Origin: JAVBOP01 sp031550405
GTDB taxonomy: Bacteria > Bacteroidota > Ignavibacteria > Kapaibacteriales > UBA2268
Assembly: GCA_031550405.1 (NCBI GenBank)
Contig: JAVBOP010000054.1
Location: forward strand, 1-11,237
Direction: 5' to 3'
DNA length: 11,237 nt
The notes beneath the pieces were generated by a model that was not told the origin of the DNA, made no database searches, and saw only the letters and a list, made by a program, of their open reading frames with translations. A program made the translations under genes and the position numbers. Below are positions 1 through 6,898 of this stretch, piece by piece (position 1 is the first letter of the stretch; each line of letters begins with the position of its first letter).

Positions 1-1
1 C

Positions 2-126
2 CCAAATTTAGCCCGCGAATTGGGCATCAAATCCGACTTGATATATAGTTGAAGGATATTACGTATATTCGCACTAAGGAAGGCTTTATTTATCTGACAA
101 TAATTAATGTAATTACAACTTTTTAA
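2..126 (+). pseudogene. IS3-family transposase fossil (orfA piece joined to orfB piece)
   Basis: Two transposase scraps lie end to end in different frames. Bases 2-49 read PNLARELGIKSDLIYS, which looks like the helix-turn-helix region of IS3 orfA proteins, where a Trp normally follows. That frame stops at TGA 50-52. Bases 49-126 in another frame read LKDITYIRTKEGFIYLTII and then lose similarity before a TAA at 124-126. DITYI followed by EG-x-x-YL is the typical surrounding of the first catalytic Asp in the IS3 orfB (rve/DDE) domain. The HTH end, the orfA/orfB overlap and the first part of orfB are missing between the two pieces, so this is a dead remnant with an internal deletion. The upstream part lies outside the window. 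The family call rests on remembered motifs and was not searched. Confidence 0.7.
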
Positions 127-145
127 TAAATAATCAAATTGGCGC

Positions 146-922
146 TTAACTATATTGTACTGTTTTAGTACCGAGGGCCAATTCGCCATAGTTACGAAAT
201 TCAAGACAAAGCTTTTTATCGCGAATGCGTTCCATTTCATCATATAGTTTTGTGAATATGAGTTTAAACAGTTCTTCAAATACATCAACGCCAGCATTTG
301 CCAATACTTCATCTTCCATTTCAAGCACAAGACTTTTAAGCGACTTACGCTCATTAACTAACTTGTCTTTTGCAATCAAATCATCTATTGTCCAGCGTTC
401 AGTAAGAATATCTGAAAGTTTTTCGCTTGCTTTTGGAATATTGGGAATATCTTCAAAATAGTTAGGATCTTTGCGATGATAGAATGAGATAGAATCGCCA
501 TTTGTCCAAACGCCAATAGGAGCACCTGTTCCATTACAATATGATTTCAGCTGTTCCTTGCCGTCTTTGGCTTTCGGCTTTTTCATTTCAACAAGTATAT
601 ATGGTGCTGTAGCCATATCTTTATCCATAATAGCAATATCAGCACGCTTTTTATCACGACCAAAAGTAACTTCATATTCAACTCTTATACGGTCAGCAGG
701 ATATTGGTATTTATCAAGCAATAGCTCAATAAATAGCTGCCGCACAGCTTCTTCTGGTGTAAGTTTGATTTCTTTCTTACGTATAAGGCATTCTATATAT
801 GGAATTTCGTTTCCATTTTTATCTGTTTTTGTTATGATGCGGCTCTCAAATGCAAGAATTTGCGGCAGGCTGAACTGAGATTGTTTATAATCGGAATCGT
901 GTAATATCTCTGCAAGTGTCAT
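146..922 (-). CDS. Truncated HsdR_N-type restriction nuclease (N-terminal part of an R-M protein)
   Basis: A 258-aa protein that resembles the N-terminal nuclease region of type I R or fused R-M proteins (HSDR_N/HSDR_N_2). The PD-(D/E)XK core is visible: RADIAI with D95, then VEMKKPKA with E112 and K114, and QLKSY at 124-128, a spacing typical of HsdR nucleases. Residues 165-243 (LVLEMEDEVLANAGVD, then FEELFKLIFTKLYDE and LEFRN) resemble the linker that precedes an N-6 DNA methylase domain in fused enzymes. Similarity fades after about residue 243, and the protein ends at 258 with no methylase or helicase part. The IS3 fossil begins 20 bases beyond the stop, so truncation by mobile-element activity is likely. 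The active-site residues are intact, so the fragment could still fold as a nuclease. The ATG at 922 follows a 186-bp spacer containing a possible -7 box (TATTTTTG, 961-954) with no clear -33 partner. It may be a decaying relic, or less likely a stand-alone nuclease. Confidence 0.75.
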   Translation of the reverse strand: MTLAEILHDSDYKQSQFSLPQILAFESRIITKTDKNGNEIPYIECLIRKKEIKLTPEEAVRQLFIELLLDKYQYPADRIRVEYEVTFGRDKKRADIAIMDKDMATAPYILVEMKKPKAKDGKEQLKSYCNGTGAPIGVWTNGDSISFYHRKDPNYFEDIPNIPKASEKLSDILTERWTIDDLIAKDKLVNERKSLKSLVLEMEDEVLANAGVDVFEELFKLIFTKLYDEMERIRDKKLCLEFRNYGELALGTKTVQYS

Positions 923-1017
923 GATAATATGCTTATATAAATTAATGAATTACCAAAAATACAAAAAAATATTTATAGATATGTGATAAGTTTATTGTGT
1001 TTATTTTATTGCACACA

Positions 1018-1103
1018 TTTATTAAAATTTATTCATAAATCTGCTTCGGATTTATATCCGATACTTCTAACTACTCACTTATAACTTCTCGTTTAATTAA
1101 CTC
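1018..1103 (-). repeat. Intergenic repeat copy A (partial), 3' of baseplate gene
   Basis: This copy follows the baseplate-gene stop (1109-1111) directly. Bases 1063-1072 (acttctaact) and 1085-1102 (cttctcgtttaattaact) match the right half of the copy at 4331-4370 closely. Bases 1047-1060 form a small hairpin CGGAT-ttat-ATCCG. The copy at 7712-7725 has AGGAT-ttat-ATCCT at the same place, a compensatory change of the outer pair. Bases 1029-1040 (ttattcataaat) match the ATTCATAAA module of the other copies, but the mirrored TATGAAT half is degenerate. No mirrored left end is visible, so this copy is incomplete. The orientation is given as that of the flanking gene. Confidence 0.6.
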
Positions 1104-1108
1104 CTTGC

Positions 1109-4100
1109 TTAAATAACAAACGTGTCGTCTATGGTCATTTCGTTTATGCCGAATGGGGTTTCTATTTCGTACAAGAACAAATGTTCCTTAGCTGGTACGA
1201 AAATAGCATAAGGCTTTGAAGGCTCTATTAAGTTAGAAGTTAGTAATGAGGAGTTAGAAGTTTCGGAATATTCATTTATTAAATATTTTTCATTATTTTC
1301 GGCGATTTTGATGATAGAAAGTTCATCTATTGCTTCAATATATTCCTGCTTCAATAAAGTATTATAAATAGTTTTCATGTTAAGCGAATAATCAAAGCGC
1401 GGAATGTTACGCTTGTTTTGCCAAGGTGCAATTATATTATCACACAATTCCTTCAAACGATGGTGACATGTTCCTGATGGAAAATTAGATTTAAATTTAA
1501 CTTTACAGCGAATCATTAATTCTTCATAGTCAAGATTAATAACATCAACGACTGTAACATAAGGCGAAACAAAAGACTTAATATAATCTTCTATTTCTAA
1601 AATCAAATTAGAAGAAGTCTTTGGCTGCCACTTCGACAAACTAATTTTATCTTCATTTGGAATAACCACAACAGTTACCACACCCTTTCTTTCATCTTTT
1701 GAATTATATGCAGGCAAACATTTCATTTTCTCTATTTCAGTAAATCGTTGCAAAATAATACGTTCGTAATCACGCGGCGTAACGGCTTTGCCGCGATGCG
1801 AGACATATTCAGATACACGAATAAGTTTATTAATATTTGTTTCTTTTTCGCGACCACCAGTGAAATAATTAATAACTTCAATATTCGTAATGCCGGGAAT
1901 ATTCCTTACAGCTGCCAATGATTTGTTATGTTTCTTAAAATCATACCACTTATCGTTATTTTTATCATCAATCACCAATTCCAATTCGGCAGTATTGATA
2001 TATATGCCAATTAAATTAGATATATGTTCATAATTTTTATCTATTCCTGCACATATCCAAACGGCATCACTATTAGATGAATAAAATTCATTTATCTCTT
2101 CTGGCAAATAAAATTCTATGCAGCCGCTAAATAGCAAGCCTTTTGTAGTATCTTTTGCTATAACGCCGTCGGGCATTTCTTTCCATATATATCTATCGCC
2201 ATAGTACCATTTGATTTGCGGAATTTCAAGCTCTGCGATTTCTTTATTAACAGGGACAAAATCTAAATACAACCGCAAAAATTCACCACCTTTGATATTT
2301 TTTAAGCCAAAAATTATATTGGCATCCGATTTCATATTATATATCAAAGGAATTGCTTTGTTGTCCTGATTAGGAAATAGCTGTTTGCAACCTAATGGAA
2401 ATACATGATAAAACGTATTTCTATCAGTTTTAGAATGAGTTCTTAAATCAATACATTCCGTTGCAGCATAATTCATGCTAATTCGTTCAATTAAAGGAGT
2501 TATAGGCGTATTTAGCATGGATTTATTTTTCTTTTTCCGCACATTGCGTATCATCATATCAGAAAAAAGATGACGGTAATGTTTTTCGCCAAACCCTATT
2601 GCTGGTTCTTCTAAAGTAAAATTAATAAAACCCGCATTTGACTTAATTGAATAATCATATCTATCTTCGTCTAAATCAATTGGCAGCATTTTATCAATTA
2701 AAATATTTTCCCATTTACTTCTATCTATCAGAGACATATCAGGAATTGGAGCATCATTAGGCATTGAATTAGTTGCAAACAAGAAATATGAATTATTATT
2801 CACAATTTTCTTCCAAACATAATCAGATAAATACCGCGGCTTTATTTTGAAAGAAGTATTATCAATATCAGCTTTGTAATCCTTATAATATCCCTTCAAA
2901 CCTTGCGGATCATCAGGCAGTTGTTTCCATTTTATTTTAACATCAACCAGATTGGTATTTTTTATTGCCATCTCATAATTTCCAATGGCAAACCATGTGC
3001 CTCGTTCTGTATTAATTCCAAAAGGCATAAATGGCTTTGAATTATCAATTCTGCCGAGTTCGTTATATACCAACAAGTTAATAACGTCTTCCACTTCTGT
3101 ATGAATAATTATTCGACGCAGCAAAAAGTCCTTTATCCACGAATATGGATAAAGCCACGCATCAAGATTCAATAATACTTTAAGAGTGGGATATTGTGAA
3201 TAAAATTCATGTACTTCACCGTTGCATTGGGTTGTAGCCGGAAAATCTTCTGGAAGTGTAAATTTTAAAATAAGATTGTTTTTATAATTATCATCTTGCT
3301 TAAGTACATAATAATTAACAAGCTTCCAGCCTGTTGCCGTACTAATTTGAAGATAAAATATATTACCTAATATCTTATTTATTATGTCTTGAGGATTGAG
3401 AGTGTTGAATGAAGATAAAAGGGTTGCTGTTTTGTTTTCTATGAAAGAAGTAAAAGCATTGTTTTCGGCTTCAAAAGTAATGGTAACGTTTCTTTTACTT
3501 TCCCTTAGCAGTAAAGAAGGTGAAGAAATCATAAACCCAAGCGATTGGACTTCTAATACATTTCTTTTATCAACAAATAACAAACTATTATCATTATTGT
3601 CATGCAATAAGTCCTTTGTTTTTAAGCCAGTAACGCAATTAAATGTTGCAGCAGGAAATATATTTTTCTGCCTTTCAAAGTATATGGAATATGCTTGTTC
3701 AACAGATATGTTTTGTACTTCAAAGTTCGATTTCAAAGTATAAATAAGTGATTTTTCTTCATCATCTTCATTGACAATAAATTTTTCTCCTTGCTCTATA
3801 AAAACCGTATCTGGCACATTTTTATCAAACTTAACCCATACGTTATTCGGCAATGGCTCAAGCGATTTTATACCTAATACTTCATTAATATACCAATATG
3901 GATAATTTTTCCACCGCTCATTAAATTTCTCGGTAATATTGTGAAGCTGGTGGATGAAGGCATATATCAAGGCTTGCGAAGCCTCCATATTCCCATCATA
4001 TTTTGGCTCAAGTCCAGCTTCATATTGTCGGCTAATATTATGAATTTCTATTAATAATTCGTCGAAATAGTCGTCTGGTTCTTGGTTTAGGTTATAGTAT

Positions 4101-4222
4101 TTTATGAAAGAAGCAATTGTTTGAGTTTGATGCAGAAGAGATTCAATGCTATTATCAATAACATTGAATGCTTTTGTAGATGTAATCCTCTCTAACCTAT
4201 CTTTCCTGCTTAATCCATCCAT
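1109..4222 (-). CDS. Baseplate J-like (gp6/Afp11-12-like) protein of a contractile injection system
   Basis: A 1037-aa protein that I place among the large baseplate wedge proteins of phage-tail-like particles. Such proteins form the ring that holds the spike and starts sheath contraction. The best signature is near residues 808-835: VSHRGKAVTPRDYERI followed by ILQRFTEIEKMKC, the motif of baseplate J/gp47-type proteins, then a beta-rich region reading VTVVVIPNEDK. A stretch near the middle (IKWYYGDRYIWKEM, then TKGLLFSGCIEFYLPEE) is also typical of these proteins. The N-terminal 100 residues look helical. Residues 988-998 (TSNSSLLTSNL) are encoded by a copy of the dispersed repeat, an odd in-frame insertion. 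The length is near that of Afp11/Afp12-class proteins, but I cannot say which of the two it equals. Only copy B, 135 bp, separates it from tube protein 2 upstream. It is the last CIS gene of the operon. Confidence 0.78.
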   Translation of the reverse strand: MDGLSRKDRLERITSTKAFNVIDNSIESLLHQTQTIASFIKYYNLNQEPDDYFDELLIEIHNISRQYEAGLEPKYDGNMEASQALIYAFIHQLHNITEKFNERWKNYPYWYINEVLGIKSLEPLPNNVWVKFDKNVPDTVFIEQGEKFIVNEDDEEKSLIYTLKSNFEVQNISVEQAYSIYFERQKNIFPAATFNCVTGLKTKDLLHDNNDNSLLFVDKRNVLEVQSLGFMISSPSLLLRESKRNVTITFEAENNAFTSFIENKTATLLSSFNTLNPQDIINKILGNIFYLQISTATGWKLVNYYVLKQDDNYKNNLILKFTLPEDFPATTQCNGEVHEFYSQYPTLKVLLNLDAWLYPYSWIKDFLLRRIIIHTEVEDVINLLVYNELGRIDNSKPFMPFGINTERGTWFAIGNYEMAIKNTNLVDVKIKWKQLPDDPQGLKGYYKDYKADIDNTSFKIKPRYLSDYVWKKIVNNNSYFLFATNSMPNDAPIPDMSLIDRSKWENILIDKMLPIDLDEDRYDYSIKSNAGFINFTLEEPAIGFGEKHYRHLFSDMMIRNVRKKKNKSMLNTPITPLIERISMNYAATECIDLRTHSKTDRNTFYHVFPLGCKQLFPNQDNKAIPLIYNMKSDANIIFGLKNIKGGEFLRLYLDFVPVNKEIAELEIPQIKWYYGDRYIWKEMPDGVIAKDTTKGLLFSGCIEFYLPEEINEFYSSNSDAVWICAGIDKNYEHISNLIGIYINTAELELVIDDKNNDKWYDFKKHNKSLAAVRNIPGITNIEVINYFTGGREKETNINKLIRVSEYVSHRGKAVTPRDYERIILQRFTEIEKMKCLPAYNSKDERKGVVTVVVIPNEDKISLSKWQPKTSSNLILEIEDYIKSFVSPYVTVVDVINLDYEELMIRCKVKFKSNFPSGTCHHRLKELCDNIIAPWQNKRNIPRFDYSLNMKTIYNTLLKQEYIEAIDELSIIKIAENNEKYLINEYSETSNSSLLTSNLIEPSKPYAIFVPAKEHLFLYEIETPFGINEMTIDDTFVI
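1229..1263. repeat. Partial copy of the dispersed repeat inside the baseplate gene
   Basis: The + strand reads aagttagaagttagtaatgag followed by gagttagaagt. The first part equals the left end of copy B (aagttagaagttagta at 4231-4246). On the complementary strand, acttctaactcctca is identical to 4331-4345. The fragment is read in frame as residues 988-998 of the baseplate protein, adding a Ser/Leu/Thr/Asn-rich linker without breaking the frame. Confidence 0.7.
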
Positions 4223-4228
4223 AATTAT

Positions 4229-4370
4229 TTAAGTTAGAAGTTAGTAGGTAAGAAGTTTAGGTAGGAGCGTATTGCATACGCTCTAATTATGAATATATAT
4301 TCATAAACCCGCTTCGAATTTGTATCCACAACTTCTAACTCCTCACTTCTCGTTTAATCAACTTCTAACT
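4229..4370. repeat. Intergenic repeat copy B (full, inverted-repeat bounded)
   Basis: A 142-bp unit filling the gap between tube protein 2 and the baseplate gene. The left end, ttaagttagaagttag, and the right end, acttctaact, are inverted relative to each other. Inside, in order, are a perfect stem GAGCGTA-ttgca-TACGCTC (4266-4284), a perfect 18-bp palindrome TATGAATATATATTCATA (4288-4305), a degraded GGAT..ATCC element (4315-4328), and two acttctaact copies (4331-4340 and 4361-4370). The right end runs 13 bp into the tube 2 gene and supplies its last codons and TGA stop. Bases 4347-4370 are identical over 24 bp to 7730-7753 in copy C. It resembles a small non-autonomous, palindrome-rich dispersed element. 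I see no coding potential. Confidence 0.75.
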
Positions 4371-4801
4371 AATTTGGTGTATGCAAATTCTATTGTTTCG
4401 ATTAAAATGCTGTTTTTTTCTGAATCTAATGAATCTATACTCCATTTTACAGGATATGCAACCTCGCAAGTCCATGTATATAATGGCGTTTTATCATTTT
4501 CAAGCAGATTTATAAGTATATTTTTAGGCACAACGGTCTGAGATAAATCTCCTTCCAATACCTTTTTTACCCAAACAATTAAATTACTTTTCAACGGCAA
4601 AATAGCACGCTTTAAAGTTAAATTTCCATGTTTTACCTGTTTAGGTAATTTATATTCGAAGTCATTTACTCCGCCTTCACGAATACCTTCAACTTCCATT
4701 TCAGTATCTAATCCTGAAACTTCTTTAAAAGCAAATTCTTCATTTCCTATTTTCACTTGAAAATAGAATGCAACAGGCAAAGTCCAATCGTTTTTAGCCA
4801 T
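4358..4801 (-). CDS. CIS tail tube protein 2 (T4 gp19-like, Afp5-type)
   Basis: A 147-aa protein of the phage tail tube family (T4 gp19-like), a hexameric inner-tube subunit. The family pattern is clear: LPVAFYFQVKI (8-18), the characteristic FKEVSGLDTEMEVEGIREGG (25-44), FEYKLP (48-53), then GNLTLKRAI (59-67) and the W-x-x-x-V helix (77-81). The beta-strand TWTCEVAYPVKW at 109-120 is usual before the C-terminal strand ILIETIEFAYTKL. The second tube protein of eCIS loci (Afp5/Pvc5 class) normally sits at the tube-baseplate junction, and that is the role I infer here, because it lies next to the baseplate gene. The last residues, LVRS, and the TGA are written in repeat copy B, so the original C-terminus may have been replaced. 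Start ATG 4801 gives MAKNDWTLPV, a normal N-terminus. Confidence 0.88.
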   Translation of the reverse strand: MAKNDWTLPVAFYFQVKIGNEEFAFKEVSGLDTEMEVEGIREGGVNDFEYKLPKQVKHGNLTLKRAILPLKSNLIVWVKKVLEGDLSQTVVPKNILINLLENDKTPLYTWTCEVAYPVKWSIDSLDSEKNSILIETIEFAYTKLVRS

Positions 4802-4814
4802 AGCTTCATAAGTT

Positions 4815-4860
4815 ATTAAGTTAAAGGTGTATTTATGAATTTTTATTCATAAATATTGAC
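4815..4860. repeat. Intergenic repeat copy D (short): long AT hairpin between tube genes
   Basis: Bases 4830-4855 form an 11-bp perfect inverted repeat, TATTTATGAAT-tttt-ATTCATAAATA. It is the same TATGAAT..ATTCATA module found in copy B and at 11175-11192, and it is preceded by ttaagttaaa (4816-4825), like the left end of copies B and C. It lies just upstream of the tube 2 start codon (4801). Confidence 0.65.
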
Positions 4861-4867
4861 AACATGC

Positions 4868-4891
4868 AGGGGCTTAAAATGTTAAGCCCCT
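4868..4891. terminator. Strong hairpin between tube 1 and tube 2 genes (terminator-like)
   Basis: A perfect 10-bp stem AGGGGCTTAA, loop aatg, TTAAGCCCCT starts 8 bases beyond the tube 1 stop codon. On the minus strand, the direction of the operon, it is not followed by a run of T, so it is a weak intrinsic terminator at best. It could equally protect the 3' end of an upstream sheath/tube 1 transcript. The position fits a partial stop or processing site that would lower expression of tube 2 and baseplate. No expression data support this. Confidence 0.55.
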
Positions 4892-4899
4892 ATCTTTTG

Positions 4900-5352
4900 T
4901 TATTTTGTTTCGATAATTAATCCTTCATGAGCCAACACTAGCGTTTCTACTGCAACTTCATTACCATCTGATTTTAGGTCAGTTCCGGTAATTTTAGTAG
5001 GCCATGCATTAGTTAATTTCCATATCATTTTGGGATCACCTTTCTCATCAAGAAGGCTAATTGTCACGGGTTGCCTCTCTATAATATTCATCTCAATTTT
5101 ATTGAACCAGTCATAAAACTTATTATCATTCACAAAAATGCCTTTTTTCAACGTAACATCGCTGTATTTTTTAATACCGGGCATTTTTATAGTTGAAAAT
5201 GCTTTACTATTTCCATGTCTATATTCTATTACTTGGGCTTCCACTTCCAAACCGGAAACCTCTTGAAATGTTGCTCCTGATAAAGTAGCAATCTCTACAG
5301 TAAAATAAAACTTAGGTAAGGGCCATACATTATCTTGCGCTTCTCCAGCCAT
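4900..5352 (-). CDS. CIS tail tube protein 1 (T4 gp19-like, Afp1-type)
   Basis: A 150-aa inner-tube subunit of the T4 gp19-like family, inferred to stack as hexamers inside the sheath. Visible family features are WPLPKFYFTVEI (10-21), the TFQEVSGLEVEAQVIEYRHG region (28-47), KMPGIKKYSDVTLKKGI (56-72), the W82 helix FYDWFNKI, ISLLDEKG (98-105) and the strand WKLTNAWPTKITGTDL (111-126). It ends with an acidic/aliphatic ETLVLAHEGL tail, as in Afp1/Pvc1 and in related phage-tail proteins. It is more canonical than the neighbouring tube 2 protein, with which it shares the fold but little sequence. It is most likely the main tube subunit. It lies 34 bp downstream of the sheath gene, the arrangement expected for co-expressed sheath and tube. 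Confidence 0.92.
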   Translation of the reverse strand: MAGEAQDNVWPLPKFYFTVEIATLSGATFQEVSGLEVEAQVIEYRHGNSKAFSTIKMPGIKKYSDVTLKKGIFVNDNKFYDWFNKIEMNIIERQPVTISLLDEKGDPKMIWKLTNAWPTKITGTDLKSDGNEVAVETLVLAHEGLIIETK

Positions 5353-5386
5353 AATATTATCCTTATTTGTTTATAATTAAAAAAAA

Positions 5387-6874
5387 TTAACTTTTTTGCA
5401 TTTGTTGTTGGAATGTAATTTCAATAAATTCTGCTGGACGTGTAATAGCCACTAAAACAGTAACACGCATAATACCTTCAAGTATGTCTTCTGGTGTCAT
5501 AGTTTCGCCTAATCCAACATGAACACTATAAGCATCTTCCGGCGTACTTCCAGCTAATCCGCCTCTTTTCCATATACCATTTAAAAAATTGCCTATCATG
5601 CTCTTTACATTAACCCATGTGCCAGCAACATTTGGATCAAAAACATAAGCACGGGCAGCATTTTTTATAGATTCTTCAAGCATAATCATTGTACGGCGTA
5701 CATTGATATAACGCCAATCCAAAGAATTACCGTCCATAGTGCGCGCACCCCATACCTTAATTCCTTCACCTACAAATGAGCGAATCGCATTAATGGATTT
5801 TCCACTCAAAGGCACATTCAAATCTTCCTGTGCATCATGCGAAATATTTACAGCAGGACTTATCGCAGCAGCAATACCTGTATTCGCGGGAGCTTTCCAA
5901 ACACCTTTTGTGTTGTCTACCATTGTATAAACACCCGCCATAGCTGCAGAAACAGGAAGAAGATTTAAAGCAAGTCGCATTTCTTTCATAACTTCACGAT
6001 AAATATTGCTTATTTGGAACAGCGTTTTATGCAATGTAGTTTTTTCAATATCTGTTAATTCTTTATCCAATTGATCAACATATTCTGTTCTTTGTGCTTT
6101 TTTATCATCTGATAAATTCATCAGTTCAATTTCTGCTGTAAGTAAAGTTTTTAACTCTGCTATCTCTTTGATATTTGTGAAAGATAATTCATTTTCCTGA
6201 ACAATGGAAGTGTTTATCCATGGATAATACACCGCTCCATAATCCAAAAATTCACTACCAATAGCTTCCCTGAAATTAGCCACGATATCGCCATCAGGGT
6301 CATTTCTATCTTTGTATCCATTATGAATATCGAGTATTGTAAATCGATTTTTCATTGCATATCCACAGTGTTGCAATGCTGCTTGTTGCAAAGCATAGCA
6401 ATCATTTGCATCTTCTAAATACATAGCTTCCGGAATCACAACTAATGTCGGCTCTTGTTCTTTAAGCAATGGAGCAATACCAGCTTCCAATTTTGCTTTT
6501 TCAAAATCAGCAGTATAATCTCCAACAGAAACTATATAACACGGTCCGCCACCATTTGCATAAAACAAGAGCATGTTGTAGTATAAATTGTATTTGTCCA
6601 ATCGTTTAAGCACATAATTTTCTTTATTAAAAGTAATGCCTTGAGTTGCGTCTTTTACGATTGAAAAATGCGGCACGGGTGCTTCACCGAAATATGAGCG
6701 AAATTCAGCCATTGATGTAATTCTCCAAGGCGTATTCAATAAAGATTTCGTTCCATTCATTGCTTTTTCTGTGTACCCAATAAATACAGGTACAGCTGTT
6801 GCCACTTCTACTACTGAATTTGGGAATGCGTTTTTTTCAACGATATAAACCCCTGGCGTTTTCATTGCTGCCAT
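5387..6874 (-). CDS. CIS contractile tail sheath protein
   Basis: A 495-aa sheath subunit, the protein whose contraction drives the inner tube through a target membrane. The N-terminus MKTPGVYIVEKNAFPNSVVE with TAVPVFIGYTEKA (residues 4-38) is the classic sheath start. Residues 105-160 carry YANGGGPCYIVSVGDY and PTLVVIPEAMYLED. The conserved C-terminal domain is complete: GEGIKVWGARTM (369-380), WRYINVRRT (387-395), ARAYVFDPN (407-415) and the final strand AEFIEITFQQQ (481-491), which in known sheaths joins neighbouring subunits. Residues 228-300 form a predicted charged helical insertion. Only one sheath gene is present, whereas Afp and PVC have several. Start ATG 6874 is chosen because AAGGAG lies 6 bases before it. 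ATG at residue 4 is the alternative. Such a clear ribosome-binding site is uncommon in Bacteroidota and suits a highly expressed protein. Confidence 0.95.
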   Translation of the reverse strand: MAAMKTPGVYIVEKNAFPNSVVEVATAVPVFIGYTEKAMNGTKSLLNTPWRITSMAEFRSYFGEAPVPHFSIVKDATQGITFNKENYVLKRLDKYNLYYNMLLFYANGGGPCYIVSVGDYTADFEKAKLEAGIAPLLKEQEPTLVVIPEAMYLEDANDCYALQQAALQHCGYAMKNRFTILDIHNGYKDRNDPDGDIVANFREAIGSEFLDYGAVYYPWINTSIVQENELSFTNIKEIAELKTLLTAEIELMNLSDDKKAQRTEYVDQLDKELTDIEKTTLHKTLFQISNIYREVMKEMRLALNLLPVSAAMAGVYTMVDNTKGVWKAPANTGIAAAISPAVNISHDAQEDLNVPLSGKSINAIRSFVGEGIKVWGARTMDGNSLDWRYINVRRTMIMLEESIKNAARAYVFDPNVAGTWVNVKSMIGNFLNGIWKRGGLAGSTPEDAYSVHVGLGETMTPEDILEGIMRVTVLVAITRPAEFIEITFQQQMQKS

Positions 6875-6879
6875 AAAAG

Positions 6880-6886
6880 CTCCTTA
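6880..6886 (-). promoter_or_regulatory. Shine-Dalgarno sequence of the sheath gene
   Basis: On the minus strand the leader reads taataaggagcttttATG. AAGGAG with a 6-base spacer is a near-ideal ribosome-binding site. The other CIS genes in this operon lack one, which suggests that sheath translation is favoured. Confidence 0.6.
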
Positions 6887-6898
6887 TTATATTAATGA

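Noticed and set aside
3396..3743. 115-aa plus-strand ORF opposite the baseplate gene
   Set aside because: It is Ser/Leu-rich composition produced by the complementary strand of a real gene.
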